Assembly (NCBI GenBank): GCA_017882745.1
Contig: JADGOX010000051.1
Coordinates: forward strand, 1 to 36,787
From: Mycobacteriaceae bacterium
GTDB lineage: Bacteria > Actinomycetota > Actinomycetes > Mycobacteriales > Mycobacteriaceae
Reading direction: 5' to 3'
Length of the DNA stretch: 36,787 bases
Each line of letters opens with the position of its first letter. Position 1 is the first letter of the stretch. A program made the position numbers and the translations under genes. Below the pieces are notes generated by a model. It did not search any database, was not told where the DNA came from, and worked only from the letters and a program-made list of their open reading frames with translations. Positions 27,380-34,938 of the stretch are shown here, piece by piece.

Positions 27380-29370
27380 GCGCGATGGTTTCCTCGGAGT
27401 TCCCGTTCACTGCGGTGGTCGGCATGGATGATCTCGGACTGGCACTGTGCCTGTCCGCTGTCTCCCCGGGCATCGGGGGTGTCCTGGTCCGCGGCGAGAA
27501 GGGCACAGCGAAGTCCACGATGGTCCGTGCACTGGCCGCAGTGCTCCCGCCGGTATCGGTCGTGGAGGGGTGTCGTTTCTCCTGTGATCCACAGGCTCCC
27601 GACGCCGGGTGTCCTGACGGACCGCACTCAGACGCAGTTTCCCTCGAGCGGCCGGTCCGCCTCGTCGAGCTGCCGGTGGGTGCCAGCGAGGACCGGGTCG
27701 TGGGGTCACTGCACCTGGACAGGCTGCTCGCCACCGGCGAGGTCGCCTTCGACCCGGGTCTGCTGGCCCAGGCGCACCGTGGCGTGCTCTACGTCGATGA
27801 GGTCAACCTGCTGCCCGACCACCTCGTCGATACCCTGCTGGACTCCGCGGCGATGGGACGTGCCCGGGTCGAGCGGGAGGGCGTCTCGATCATCCATGCG
27901 GCCCGCTTCGTCCTGGTGGGCACCATGAACCCCGAGGAGGGCGAGCTACGGCCGCAGCTGCTCGACCGCTTCGGACTGACCGTCGACGTCGCCGCGAGCC
28001 GTGAGCCGGCGACCAGGGTCGAGGTCGTTCGCCGCCGGCTCGCCTACGAAGCCGACCCGAGTGCGCTGCTCGCCAGGTTCGCCGACGATGAAGCTGTTCT
28101 CGCGCAACGGATTCGAGCCGCAGAAGGACGCCTGGCTGCGGTCACGCTACCGGACGAGTCTGTGCTGCAGATCGCGGAGATCTGCGCGGCCTTCGACGTC
28201 GACGGGATGCGTGGCGACCTCGTGACGGCACGCACGGCGATCGCCCACGCAGCCTGGTGCGGACGAGACGTCGTTACCGAGGAGGACGTACGGGTCGCCG
28301 CGCGCCTTGCGTTGCCGCACCGCAGGCGGCGCAACCCCTTCGACAGTCCCGACGCGGCGAACCAACAGCTCGAGGACATCCTCGACGAGCACGCACCGCC
28401 GCAGGAAGGCGATCCCGAACCGGACGGCCCGGACGACGGTGGCCCGGACGACGGTGGCCCGGACGACGGTGGCCCGGACGACGCGGGCTCTGGCGGTGAA
28501 GACGACCGTGAGGCGCCGGATTCCTCCTCGTCGCCGCCCGGAACCCCCGAGCGGGCCGGAACGCCTTTTGGGGCGAGACTGCTCAAGGTTCACGGCTCCG
28601 CGCGGGGGGTAGCGGGTAGGCGTTCGAGCGCGCAGACCCGGGTGGGACGCCACCTGCGGGGTGTCCCGGTCGACGACGAGCGTGGTCAGGGACTGTCGGT
28701 CACTGCAACCATCCACGCCGCGACACCCGCGCAGTCGGGGCGTGGTCGGTCAGCAGGTGGGGCGATGCGGCTGGCGCCGGACGACATTCGTCGCAGCCTG
28801 CGGCACGGCAAGGAAGGCAACCTCGTCGTCTTCGTCGTCGACACCTCCGGATCGATGGGCGCGACCAAGCGGATGCGTGAGGTCAAGACCGCCGTGGTCT
28901 CGCTGCTGCTCGATGCCTACCAGCGGCGAGACAAGGTCGCGGTGGTCACCTTCGCCGGTCCGGGCGCCACGCTGGTGCTTCCGCCCACGGGCAGTGTCGA
29001 GCTCGCCGAGCGCCGGTTGAGTGATGTCGCCACCGGCGGTCGCACGCCCTTGGCTGAGGCCTTGGCCACCACCGGCGCACTCGTGCTGCGCGAGCGCGGC
29101 CGCGAACCACATCGCCGCGCGCTGGTGGTGCTGCTGACCGACGGTCGTGCCACCTATGGCGGCGACGCTGTTCGGAGAGCACTGTCGGCCGCCGCCCATG
29201 TCGCGGCACAAGACATCTCCTCGGTCGTCATCGACTGCGAGAACCCCCGGGGTATTCGCCTCGGGCTGGCCCGCGACCTCGCCGGCGCCTTGAAGGCGGA
29301 GTACCTGGATCTCGGGGAACTCGCCGCAGGAACCTTGTCCGGTGTCGTCCGTGAAAGGGGAGTGGCCTGA
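27376..29370 (+). CDS. Mg/Co-chelatase ChlI-ChlD fusion (cobaltochelatase ATPase partner)
   Basis: A 664-aa fusion of the two small chelatase subunits. The N-terminal AAA+ half (ChlI/BchI-like) has Walker A GEKGTAKST (40-48), Walker B GVLYVDEVNLL, and sensor GTMNPEEGELRPQLLDRFGL. An acidic linker follows with DDGGP repeats. The C-terminal von Willebrand A domain has the metal-binding motif VVDTSGSMG and the MIDAS partner LTDGRATYG. It resembles Rv2850c. It is coupled to cobN by ATGA, so it most likely powers cobalt insertion in place of CobS/CobT; that is inference from context and from prior genome comparisons. cobO follows with a 1-bp overlap. Confidence 0.92.
   Translation: MSAMVSSEFPFTAVVGMDDLGLALCLSAVSPGIGGVLVRGEKGTAKSTMVRALAAVLPPVSVVEGCRFSCDPQAPDAGCPDGPHSDAVSLERPVRLVELPVGASEDRVVGSLHLDRLLATGEVAFDPGLLAQAHRGVLYVDEVNLLPDHLVDTLLDSAAMGRARVEREGVSIIHAARFVLVGTMNPEEGELRPQLLDRFGLTVDVAASREPATRVEVVRRRLAYEADPSALLARFADDEAVLAQRIRAAEGRLAAVTLPDESVLQIAEICAAFDVDGMRGDLVTARTAIAHAAWCGRDVVTEEDVRVAARLALPHRRRRNPFDSPDAANQQLEDILDEHAPPQEGDPEPDGPDDGGPDDGGPDDGGPDDAGSGGEDDREAPDSSSSPPGTPERAGTPFGARLLKVHGSARGVAGRRSSAQTRVGRHLRGVPVDDERGQGLSVTATIHAATPAQSGRGRSAGGAMRLAPDDIRRSLRHGKEGNLVVFVVDTSGSMGATKRMREVKTAVVSLLLDAYQRRDKVAVVTFAGPGATLVLPPTGSVELAERRLSDVATGGRTPLAEALATTGALVLRERGREPHRRALVVLLTDGRATYGGDAVRRALSAAAHVAAQDISSVVIDCENPRGIRLGLARDLAGALKAEYLDLGELAAGTLSGVVRERGVA
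28426..28483 (+). repeat. Four tandem 15-bp units coding GPDDG
   Basis: The unit ggcccggacgacggt is repeated three times exactly, with a fourth partial copy, coding for Gly-Pro-Asp-Asp-Gly in the acidic linker between the AAA+ and VWA domains of the chelatase protein. Exact copies suggest recent slippage and possible length variation between strains. Confidence 0.9.
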
Positions 29371-29984
29371 TGCCGCAAGGACAACCGACGCTGGTGCCCG
29401 TCGATGGGCTCACGACTCGCCAACGACGCAACCGGCCGCTGACGATCGTGCATACCGGGGTGATGAAGGGGAAGTCCACGGCTGCCTTTGGTATGGCCTT
29501 GCGTGCCTGGAACCAGGGTTGGGACCTCGGCGTGTTCCAGTTCGTGAAGTCCGCGAAGTGGAAGGTCGGCGAGGAGGAAGCCTTCCGCGCACTGGGGGAG
29601 CTGCACACCGAGCGGGGCCTCGGCGGGCCGGTGCAGTGGCACAAGATGGGGGAGGGCTGGAGCTGGAGCCGCAAGGCCGGCAGCGAGGACGACCACGCCG
29701 CGGCCGCCCTCGAAGGGTGGCGGGAGATCCAGCGCCGGCTGGCCGAGCAGACCCACGACTTCTACGTGCTCGACGAGTTCACCTATCCGCTCAAGTGGGG
29801 CTGGGTCGACGTCGAGGAGGTTGTGCAGACGCTGCAGAACCGACCCGGCCACCAGCACGTGGTCATCACCGGCCGTGACGCGCCGCCGGCGCTGATCGAG
29901 GTCGCCGATCTTGTCACGGAGATGACGAAGATCAAGCACCCGATGGATGCTGGGCAGAAGGGCCAACGGGGCATCGAATGGTGA
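29370..29984 (+). CDS. cobO: Cob(I)yrinic acid a,c-diamide adenosyltransferase CobO
   Basis: A 204-aa BtuR/CobO-type corrinoid adenosyltransferase that attaches the 5'-deoxyadenosyl group from ATP to Co(I). The P-loop is HTGVMKGKSTAAFG (about 28-41); RAWNQGWDLGVFQFVKSAKW, FYVLDEFTYPLKWGWVD and VVITGRDAPPALIEVADLVT are family blocks. ATG 29370 shares its A with the preceding TGA. The gene overlaps cobB by 7 bp. The chlID-cobO-cobB order equals Rv2850c-Rv2848c. Confidence 0.96.
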   Translation: MPQGQPTLVPVDGLTTRQRRNRPLTIVHTGVMKGKSTAAFGMALRAWNQGWDLGVFQFVKSAKWKVGEEEAFRALGELHTERGLGGPVQWHKMGEGWSWSRKAGSEDDHAAAALEGWREIQRRLAEQTHDFYVLDEFTYPLKWGWVDVEEVVQTLQNRPGHQHVVITGRDAPPALIEVADLVTEMTKIKHPMDAGQKGQRGIEW

Positions 29985-31357
29985 CCCTGCCGCGAGTCCT
30001 CATCGCGGCTCCCGGCTCTGGGCACGGCAAGACGATGGTCACGACGGGAGTGATGGCGGCCTTGCGCGGCAGGGGTTTCAGTGTCTCCCCCCACAAGGTC
30101 GGACCCGACTACATCGACCCCAGCTACCACGGGGCGGCCTGCGGGAGACCCGGCCGAAACCTCGACCCGTTTCTGCAGGGCGAGGAGCAGGTGGCGCCCC
30201 TGCTCGCGCACGGCGCCCGCACACCCGAAGCCGCTGACATCGCCGTCATCGAAGGGGTCATGGGGCTGTTCGACGGCGCGATCGGAACCGGCGGCTTCTC
30301 CTCCAGCGCGCACGTGGCCGCACTGGTGCAGGCACCTGTGGTCCTCGTCGTCGACTGCGCTGCGATGGCCCGGAGTGTCGGAGCGGTTGTGCACGGGTTC
30401 TCGCGTTATTCGGAACAGGTACGGGTTGTCGGGGTCATCCTCAACAACGTCGGCTCGCCCCGGCACGAGGCTGAGGCGCGCGAGGGTGTGTCCGAGACCG
30501 GTGTGCCCGTGCTCGGTGTGATCCCCCGACTGCCCGAGGTTGTGGTGCCGAGTCGGCACCTGGGACTGGTGCCGGTCGCAGAGCGACGCCCCGAGGCGCA
30601 GGCGGCGATCCGTGCGTTGGCCGCGATGGTCGAGCAGTACGTCGACCTTGACGCCCTGGTCGACGTCGCCAGGGGCGCCCCCGACCTGGACGTGGATCCC
30701 TGGGACCCGGTTGCGGCAGTGCAGGACCAAGCAGGTGTCGGCGGCGGAGTTCGGGTTGCTGTCGCGGCGGGTGCCGCCTTCAGCTTCGGGTACGCCGAGA
30801 CCACCGAGCTCCTCACCGCGGCGGGCGCGGAGGTGCTCACCTTCGACCCCCTGCATGACGACGGGCTCCCCGAGGGGGTTCAGGGACTCGTCATCGGTGG
30901 TGGCTTCCCGGAGGTGCACGCGAAGGACCTTGCCGCCAACACGGCGATGAGCCGATCGGTGGCCCGCTTTGCCGCGGACGGCGGGGTCATCGCAGCCGAA
31001 TGCGCTGGGTTGCTGTACCTCGGCCAGGAGCTCGACGGCCTGCCGATGTGCGGAGTGTTGCCCGTGTCAGCGGTCATGGGGCCGCGGCTGACGCTCGGCT
31101 ACCGCAGGGCGGTGGCGCTGCAGGACAGCATCTTGTCCCCGGCGGGCACCCGAGTCACCGGGCACGAGTTTCACCGGACCCAGGTCCAGATCAGTACTGG
31201 CGCTGCCGCCTGGGGTTGGCAGGACAACGCAAAGCTCGCTGCCACGGAGGGACTGGTGAGCGGCCGCATTCACGCCTCCTACCTGCACGTGCACTGGGCG
31301 GGTCATCCCCAGATCGCTGCACGCTTCGTCACGAGCGCCCGCGAGGCCGGCCGATGA
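29978..31357 (+). CDS. cobB: Hydrogenobyrinic (cobyrinic) acid a,c-diamide synthase CobB
   Basis: A 459-aa glutamine-dependent ligase that amidates side chains a and c of hydrogenobyrinic acid, the step before cobalt insertion in the late-cobalt route. The N-terminal P-loop is APGSGHGKT; FSVSPHKVGPDYIDPSYH and VIEGVMGLFDG follow. The C-terminal glutaminase domain has AAECAGLLYLG with the nucleophile Cys and GHEFHRTQV. The product must precede CobN action, although its gene lies downstream. It overlaps cobE by ATGA. Confidence 0.95.
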   Translation: MVTLPRVLIAAPGSGHGKTMVTTGVMAALRGRGFSVSPHKVGPDYIDPSYHGAACGRPGRNLDPFLQGEEQVAPLLAHGARTPEAADIAVIEGVMGLFDGAIGTGGFSSSAHVAALVQAPVVLVVDCAAMARSVGAVVHGFSRYSEQVRVVGVILNNVGSPRHEAEAREGVSETGVPVLGVIPRLPEVVVPSRHLGLVPVAERRPEAQAAIRALAAMVEQYVDLDALVDVARGAPDLDVDPWDPVAAVQDQAGVGGGVRVAVAAGAAFSFGYAETTELLTAAGAEVLTFDPLHDDGLPEGVQGLVIGGGFPEVHAKDLAANTAMSRSVARFAADGGVIAAECAGLLYLGQELDGLPMCGVLPVSAVMGPRLTLGYRRAVALQDSILSPAGTRVTGHEFHRTQVQISTGAAAWGWQDNAKLAATEGLVSGRIHASYLHVHWAGHPQIAARFVTSAREAGR

Positions 31358-31758
31358 GCCTGGTCCTGGGCGTGGGCGTCTCCAGCGGCGCCGACCCGGT
31401 CGAACTCCGGGCACTCGCCACCGCCGTATTGGCCGACAACGGTTTCCAGCCGAAGGATGTGGTCGCCGTGGTGACCCTGGACGCAAAGTCCGAGACGCCG
31501 GCCGTGGTGGGCCTGGCCGAGGCGGTGGGGGCCGAGGTGCTGGGCTACCCGGCGTCGACCTTGGACGCTCTCGACGTCCCGAACCCCAGCCGTGCAGTGG
31601 GTCGGGCGGTCGGAACCTCCAGCGTGGCGGAGGCCGCCGTCCTCGCCCACGGCGCCAGGCTCGTCGTGAGCAAGACAGCTCGGGGCCGCTGCACTGTCGC
31701 CGTCGGCGCGCACGAACGCGCTGGACTCGATGATCCCATCACCTCGGCGGACCGTTGA
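31354..31758 (+). CDS. cobE: Cobalamin biosynthesis protein CobE (CbiG C-terminal domain type)
   Basis: A 134-aa protein matching the C-terminal domain of CbiG, known as CobE in aerobic clusters; its precise role is unclear. Family features are the N-terminal LVLGVGVSSGADPVELRAL, VVTLDAKSETPAVVGLAEA, NPSRAVGRAVGTSSVAEAA and VVSKTARGRCTVAV. ATG 31354 overlaps the cobB stop by 4 bp; the longer track ORF from 31000 is an out-of-frame reading of cobB. Its TGA overlaps the possible TTG start of the transporter gene. Confidence 0.9.
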   Translation: MSLVLGVGVSSGADPVELRALATAVLADNGFQPKDVVAVVTLDAKSETPAVVGLAEAVGAEVLGYPASTLDALDVPNPSRAVGRAVGTSSVAEAAVLAHGARLVVSKTARGRCTVAVGAHERAGLDDPITSADR

Positions 31759-31799
31759 CCGCCGCTGACAGCGTCTACCCGGCCGGCGCGGGTCTCAGC

Positions 31800-32876
31800 A
31801 TGGGGCCATGGACACGCGCTGAACGGTGGCGCTTGTCCGGGATCCTCGGGGTGATTGCCTCCCTGCATGTTGCGGGCGTCGCTCTCTACCTGTTGCACCG
31901 GGGCGACGCAGCTGCGGCGGGTGGCCTCGCCGGATCCGGTGCGCTGGCGTACGTACTCGGGATGCGGCACGCGTTCGACGCTGACCATATCGCCGCCATC
32001 GACGACACCACTCGCGTCATGCTGTTGCGGGGTCGACGTCCCATCGGCGTCGGCTTCTTCTTCGCGATGGGGCACTCGACCGTCGTCGTCGTCCTCGCAC
32101 TCGTCGTTGCAGCAGCCGCAGGCCGAATCACCGAAACCCAGGTTGACTCGCTGCGCTCGACAGGCGGCACGATCGCCGTGATCGTCGCGATGGTTTTCTT
32201 GCTGGTCGTCGCCGCGCTCAACGGCAGTGTCCTGGGCAACCTGCTGCGACTGTGGCGTCGTCTGCGCAACGGTGAGGACACGGCAGTCGACGTCGAGCAC
32301 GCCCTGCTGTCCCGGGGTTTCCTCAACCGGATCGCGGGCAGCCGAATCCGGGGCCTGATCAAGCACTCCTGGCACATGTATCCGGTTGGGCTGCTGATGG
32401 GCCTGGGGCTGGAGACGGCGAGCGAGGTCACGCTGCTGGCTCTGTCCGCGTCATCAGCGGCTGGGGGCACCTTGACCGTCTTCGCTGTTCTCAGCCTGCC
32501 CCTTCTCTTCGCGGCCGGGATGTCGACCTTCGACACCGCCGATTCGCTGATCATGACCCGCCTGTACTCCTGGAGCTACCGCAAGCCGGTCCGCACCTTG
32601 TTCTTCAACATCGTCACCACCGCAATGACCGTCTTCGTCGCAGGATTCATCGCGAGCGTCTACCTCGCGGACGTACTCGTGGAACACGCCGGCGTCCAGG
32701 CGCTCGCTGGTTACGCCGGCATCAGCGACAATTTCGAGCTTCTCGGTTTCGGCATTGCCGGCATCTTCGCTGTCACCTGGCTTGGGGCACTCCTCTACTG
32801 GCGCACGCGGGAGCGTGGCGTTCGCGCCGGCTCGGCACCAGGGTCAGCAGCAGTTGGGGTTGAGGACCAGGCGTAG
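31800..32876 (+). CDS. NiCoT (HoxN/NixA) family nickel/cobalt permease
   Basis: A secondary Ni2+/Co2+ transporter of about 358 aa with eight predicted membrane segments. The signature HX4DH is in GMRHAFDADHIAAIDDTTR, and later family motifs include FFFAMGHSTVVV and MGLGLETASEV. ATG 31800 fits the family N-terminus; TTG 31755 overlapping cobE is the alternative and would add 15 residues. Being last in the riboswitch-controlled operon, it probably supplies cobalt to the CobN complex. The final 33 bp overlap the 3' end of arsR on the other strand. Confidence 0.93.
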   Translation: MGPWTRAERWRLSGILGVIASLHVAGVALYLLHRGDAAAAGGLAGSGALAYVLGMRHAFDADHIAAIDDTTRVMLLRGRRPIGVGFFFAMGHSTVVVVLALVVAAAAGRITETQVDSLRSTGGTIAVIVAMVFLLVVAALNGSVLGNLLRLWRRLRNGEDTAVDVEHALLSRGFLNRIAGSRIRGLIKHSWHMYPVGLLMGLGLETASEVTLLALSASSAAGGTLTVFAVLSLPLLFAAGMSTFDTADSLIMTRLYSWSYRKPVRTLFFNIVTTAMTVFVAGFIASVYLADVLVEHAGVQALAGYAGISDNFELLGFGIAGIFAVTWLGALLYWRTRERGVRAGSAPGSAAVGVEDQA

Positions 32877-33200
32877 CGCGTTGAGGGCGTCCGGTCGAGC
32901 GCGGTAGTAGACGTTCATACCGCGACGGGTGCCTTGTGCCATGCCGGCCTTCTTGAGTTGGCTGAGGTGGTGGCTGACGGTGGACTCACTGAGTCCGACG
33001 GCGGCGGCGAGGTCGCAGGTGCAGACCTCACCGGCACTGTTGGTCAGCAGGAGTGACATCAGCTTGATGCGGGCCGGGTCCGCCAGTGCCTTCAGGCGCA
33101 GGGCCACTTCCATCGCCGCCTCGTCGGTCAGCGGCGCGGCCGAGACCGGGGCGCAGCAGATCGGGGCGGTGAGGTCGAGTGTCGGCAGGGCCTTGGGCAT
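32844..33200 (-). CDS. arsR: ArsR/SmtB-family metalloregulatory repressor
   Basis: A 118-aa winged-helix repressor. The metal-sensing CxC is in GEVCTCDLAAAVGLSESTVS, at the start of the DNA-recognition helix; additional Cys pairs occur at the N-terminus (PICCAP) and the very C-terminus (NPNCC). MPKALPTLD at 33200 is the likely start, since GATGAT lies 6 nt upstream; ATG 33227 would sit inside the operator. It diverges from cadI/arsI, the Rv2640c-Rv2641 arrangement. Inducer is probably arsenite, cadmium or lead; the sequence alone does not decide. Confidence 0.92.
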   Translation of the reverse strand: MPKALPTLDLTAPICCAPVSAAPLTDEAAMEVALRLKALADPARIKLMSLLLTNSAGEVCTCDLAAAVGLSESTVSHHLSQLKKAGMAQGTRRGMNVYYRARPDALNALRLVLNPNCC

Positions 33201-33220
33201 GAATCCATCATCCCACCATC

Positions 33221-33234
33221 TTGACATATGTCAA
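33221..33234. promoter_or_regulatory. Palindromic ArsR operator with two TTGACA boxes
   Basis: TTGACATATGTCAA is a perfect 14-bp palindrome containing a consensus -35 (TTGACA) on each strand. On the minus strand GATGAT follows after 16 nt and lies 6 nt before arsR ATG 33200. On the plus strand a weak AACAGT follows after 17 nt. One bound ArsR dimer would block both promoters. Confidence 0.75.
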
Positions 33235-33291
33235 AAAGGTGCGAACAGTGGGCAGGGTAATTCGATGTATGTCTCACAGGTGGAGGTTGCT

Positions 33292-33774
33292 ATGTCCCGC
33301 GTTCAACTCGCCCTCAACGTTGATGATCTGGATCAGGCCATCGCGTTCTACTCGAAGCTCTTCAACACTGCGCCCGCGAAGGTCAAGGAGGGGTACGCGA
33401 ACTTCGCCATCGCCGAGCCGCCGCTGAAGTTGGTGTTGATGGAGAACCCTGGGCAGGGCGGCACCATCAACCACCTCGGGGTGGAGTTGGACTCCAGTGC
33501 CACGGTGCACGAGGAGATCGCCCGCCTCACCGGTGAGGGGCTGTTCACCGATGAGGAACTCGGCACGACCTGTTGTTTCGCCACCCAGGACAAGGTGTGG
33601 GTGACCGGTCCTGCAGGGGAGCGGTGGGAGGTCTACACCGTGCTCGCCGACAGTGAGACCTTCGGCGCCAGCCCGGGGCACCCCGCAGGAGACGCAGCCG
33701 GCTCGGGCGAGGCTGCCTGCTGCGCCCCGAAGGGTGCCGACGAGAAGGTGGCGGTCAGCGCGACCTGCTGCTGA
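33292..33774 (+). CDS. CadI/ArsI-family VOC metalloenzyme
   Basis: A 160-aa vicinal-oxygen-chelate fold protein, very similar to cadmium-inducible CadI (Rv2641) and related to the ArsI C-As lyase that demethylates trivalent methylarsenicals. Visible residues are the N-terminal SRVQLALNVDDLDQAIAFYS, a metal-ligand His in NHLGVEL, the vicinal cysteines in GTTCCFATQDKVWV, and a ligand Glu in ERWEVYTV. The tail adds two more Cys-Cys pairs (EAACCAP and ATCC at the end). ATG 33292 has an RBS (ggtggagg). It is divergent from arsR and probably repressed by it. Whether the substrate is organoarsenic or Cd is open. Confidence 0.9.
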   Translation: MSRVQLALNVDDLDQAIAFYSKLFNTAPAKVKEGYANFAIAEPPLKLVLMENPGQGGTINHLGVELDSSATVHEEIARLTGEGLFTDEELGTTCCFATQDKVWVTGPAGERWEVYTVLADSETFGASPGHPAGDAAGSGEAACCAPKGADEKVAVSATCC

Positions 33775-33785
33775 CGCACGGGCTG

Positions 33786-33827
33786 CCGGGGAGGCACGCT
33801 GCTCAGGTGACCAGTGCGCTTCCCCGG
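33786..33827. terminator. Hairpin between convergent cadI/arsI and arsM
   Basis: Arms ccggggaggcacgctg and cagtgcgcttccccgg pair over 16 positions with two G-U pairs and one mismatch. The site lies between two convergent genes and could serve both directions. No T tract. Confidence 0.45.
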
Positions 33828-33833
33828 GTACTG

Positions 33834-34628
33834 CTACGGCTTGGTCGCGCGGATGATGGCCCCGTGCATGCCTGGGGCAGCCTCATGGGTGAAGGTCACC
33901 TCGGCGTCGACAAACCCGGCCGCGGCCAGCCCGTCCAGGTATTCCGAGCGGGTCAGAGCCCCCGCGATGCAGCCGACAAAGGAGCCGCGCTCGGCCCGGT
34001 CCGCGGGGCTCAGGTGGTCCTCGGCCACGACGTCGGAGATCCCGATGCGTCCACCCGGGGTCAGCACCCGGAACATCTCGCCCAGCACGGCCGGCTTGTC
34101 GGTGGACAGGTTGACCACGCAGTTGGAGATCACCACATCCACCGACGCATCGGACAGCGGGACCTCCTCGATGGTGCCCTTGACGAACTCGACGTTGGTG
34201 GCACCGGCCTTGGCGGCGTTGGCCCGCGCCAGGTCCAGCATCTCCTCGGTCATGTCGACGCCGTAGGCGAAACCGGTCGGGCCCACCCGCTGGGCTGACA
34301 GCAGCACGTCGATACCGCCCCCGGACCCGAGGTCAAGCACCCGCTCCCCGGCCCGCAACTCCGCCACTGCCATCGGGTTGCCGCAGCCCAAGCTCGCTGC
34401 CACCGCCTCGGCGGGCAGGGTGCCCTGGTCGTCCGCACTGTAGAGCGCCGATCCGAACGCTGCACCGACCTCCGCACCACCTTCGCAGCAGGACGCCTCC
34501 GCCGCGCTCGGCACACAACACTGGTCCGCGTCCACCACCGCCAACGCGTCCCGCCCGGTCGCGGTCACCGCTCTCGCCGCGGCCGCGTACCGCTCTCGTA
34601 CCTGCTCCCGCACCTCAATGTCCGTCAC
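33834..34628 (-). CDS. arsM: Arsenite S-adenosylmethionine methyltransferase ArsM
   Basis: A 264-aa enzyme that methylates As(III). The SAM site is [19 protein letters not shown]. The three conserved cysteines are present in [20 protein letters not shown] and [10 protein letters not shown]. The N-terminus carries two further Cys-Cys pairs ([17 protein letters not shown]). Length is normal. Start GTG 34628 has a strong RBS (aaagggggcagg). An arsR remnant lies immediately upstream on the other strand. Together with the ArsI-like neighbour it suggests a methylation/demethylation pair. Confidence 0.96.
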   Translation of the reverse strand: MTDIEVREQVRERYAAAARAVTATGRDALAVVDADQCCVPSAAEASCCEGGAEVGAAFGSALYSADDQGTLPAEAVAASLGCGNPMAVAELRAGERVLDLGSGGGIDVLLSAQRVGPTGFAYGVDMTEEMLDLARANAAKAGATNVEFVKGTIEEVPLSDASVDVVISNCVVNLSTDKPAVLGEMFRVLTPGGRIGISDVVAEDHLSPADRAERGSFVGCIAGALTRSEYLDGLAAAGFVDAEVTFTHEAAPGMHGAIIRATKP

Positions 34629-34644
34629 GACCTGCCCCCTTTCG

Positions 34645-34882
34645 AATCGACCAACCGCGATGTATCGACTGCGATCTCACCGATCTGGTCGGCCTCGTCC
34701 AAGCTACCGTTTCCCACCACGTCAAGCAGTTCGTCGACGCCGGCTTACTCATCCGGGAACAGCGCGGCAGGTGGGCCTACTACCGCGGCGACCGTGAGGA
34801 GCCGGGCGGAGATGACCGATTGCGGCGCCCCGCATGTCCCTGGATGGGTGTGGCCGGGGTCCCTTCTCATAGCCGGGAATGA
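34645..34882 (+). pseudogene. Truncated arsR remnant (C-terminal half)
   Basis: One frame reads RCIDCDLTDLVGL, ATVSHHVKQFVDAGLLIREQ and RGRWAYYR, clearly the sensing/recognition helix and wing of an ArsR-family repressor. The N-terminal half and a start codon are missing; the frame runs into the arsM 5' end without an ATG or GTG. After the wing it continues to a stop at 34880-34882 with sequence unlike the family. I read it as a decayed second ars regulator cut by a deletion. It belongs to a different ArsR subgroup from the intact gene at 32844. Confidence 0.75.
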
Positions 34883-34898
34883 AATTATCGACGAAATG

Positions 34899-34922
34899 TT
34901 GTAATCTTTGTAATTAGGTAAT
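34899..34922 (+). promoter_or_regulatory. AT-rich direct repeats upstream of the 34939 gene
   Basis: TTGTAAT occurs at 34899-34905 and 34908-34914, followed by the related TAGGTAAT. This is a strikingly AT-rich island in high-GC DNA, 17-40 bp before ATG 34939. It may be promoter plus operator; spaced direct repeats would suit a ribbon-helix-helix regulator. Confidence 0.4.
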
Positions 34923-34938
34923 CATCCGAGAGGAACTC

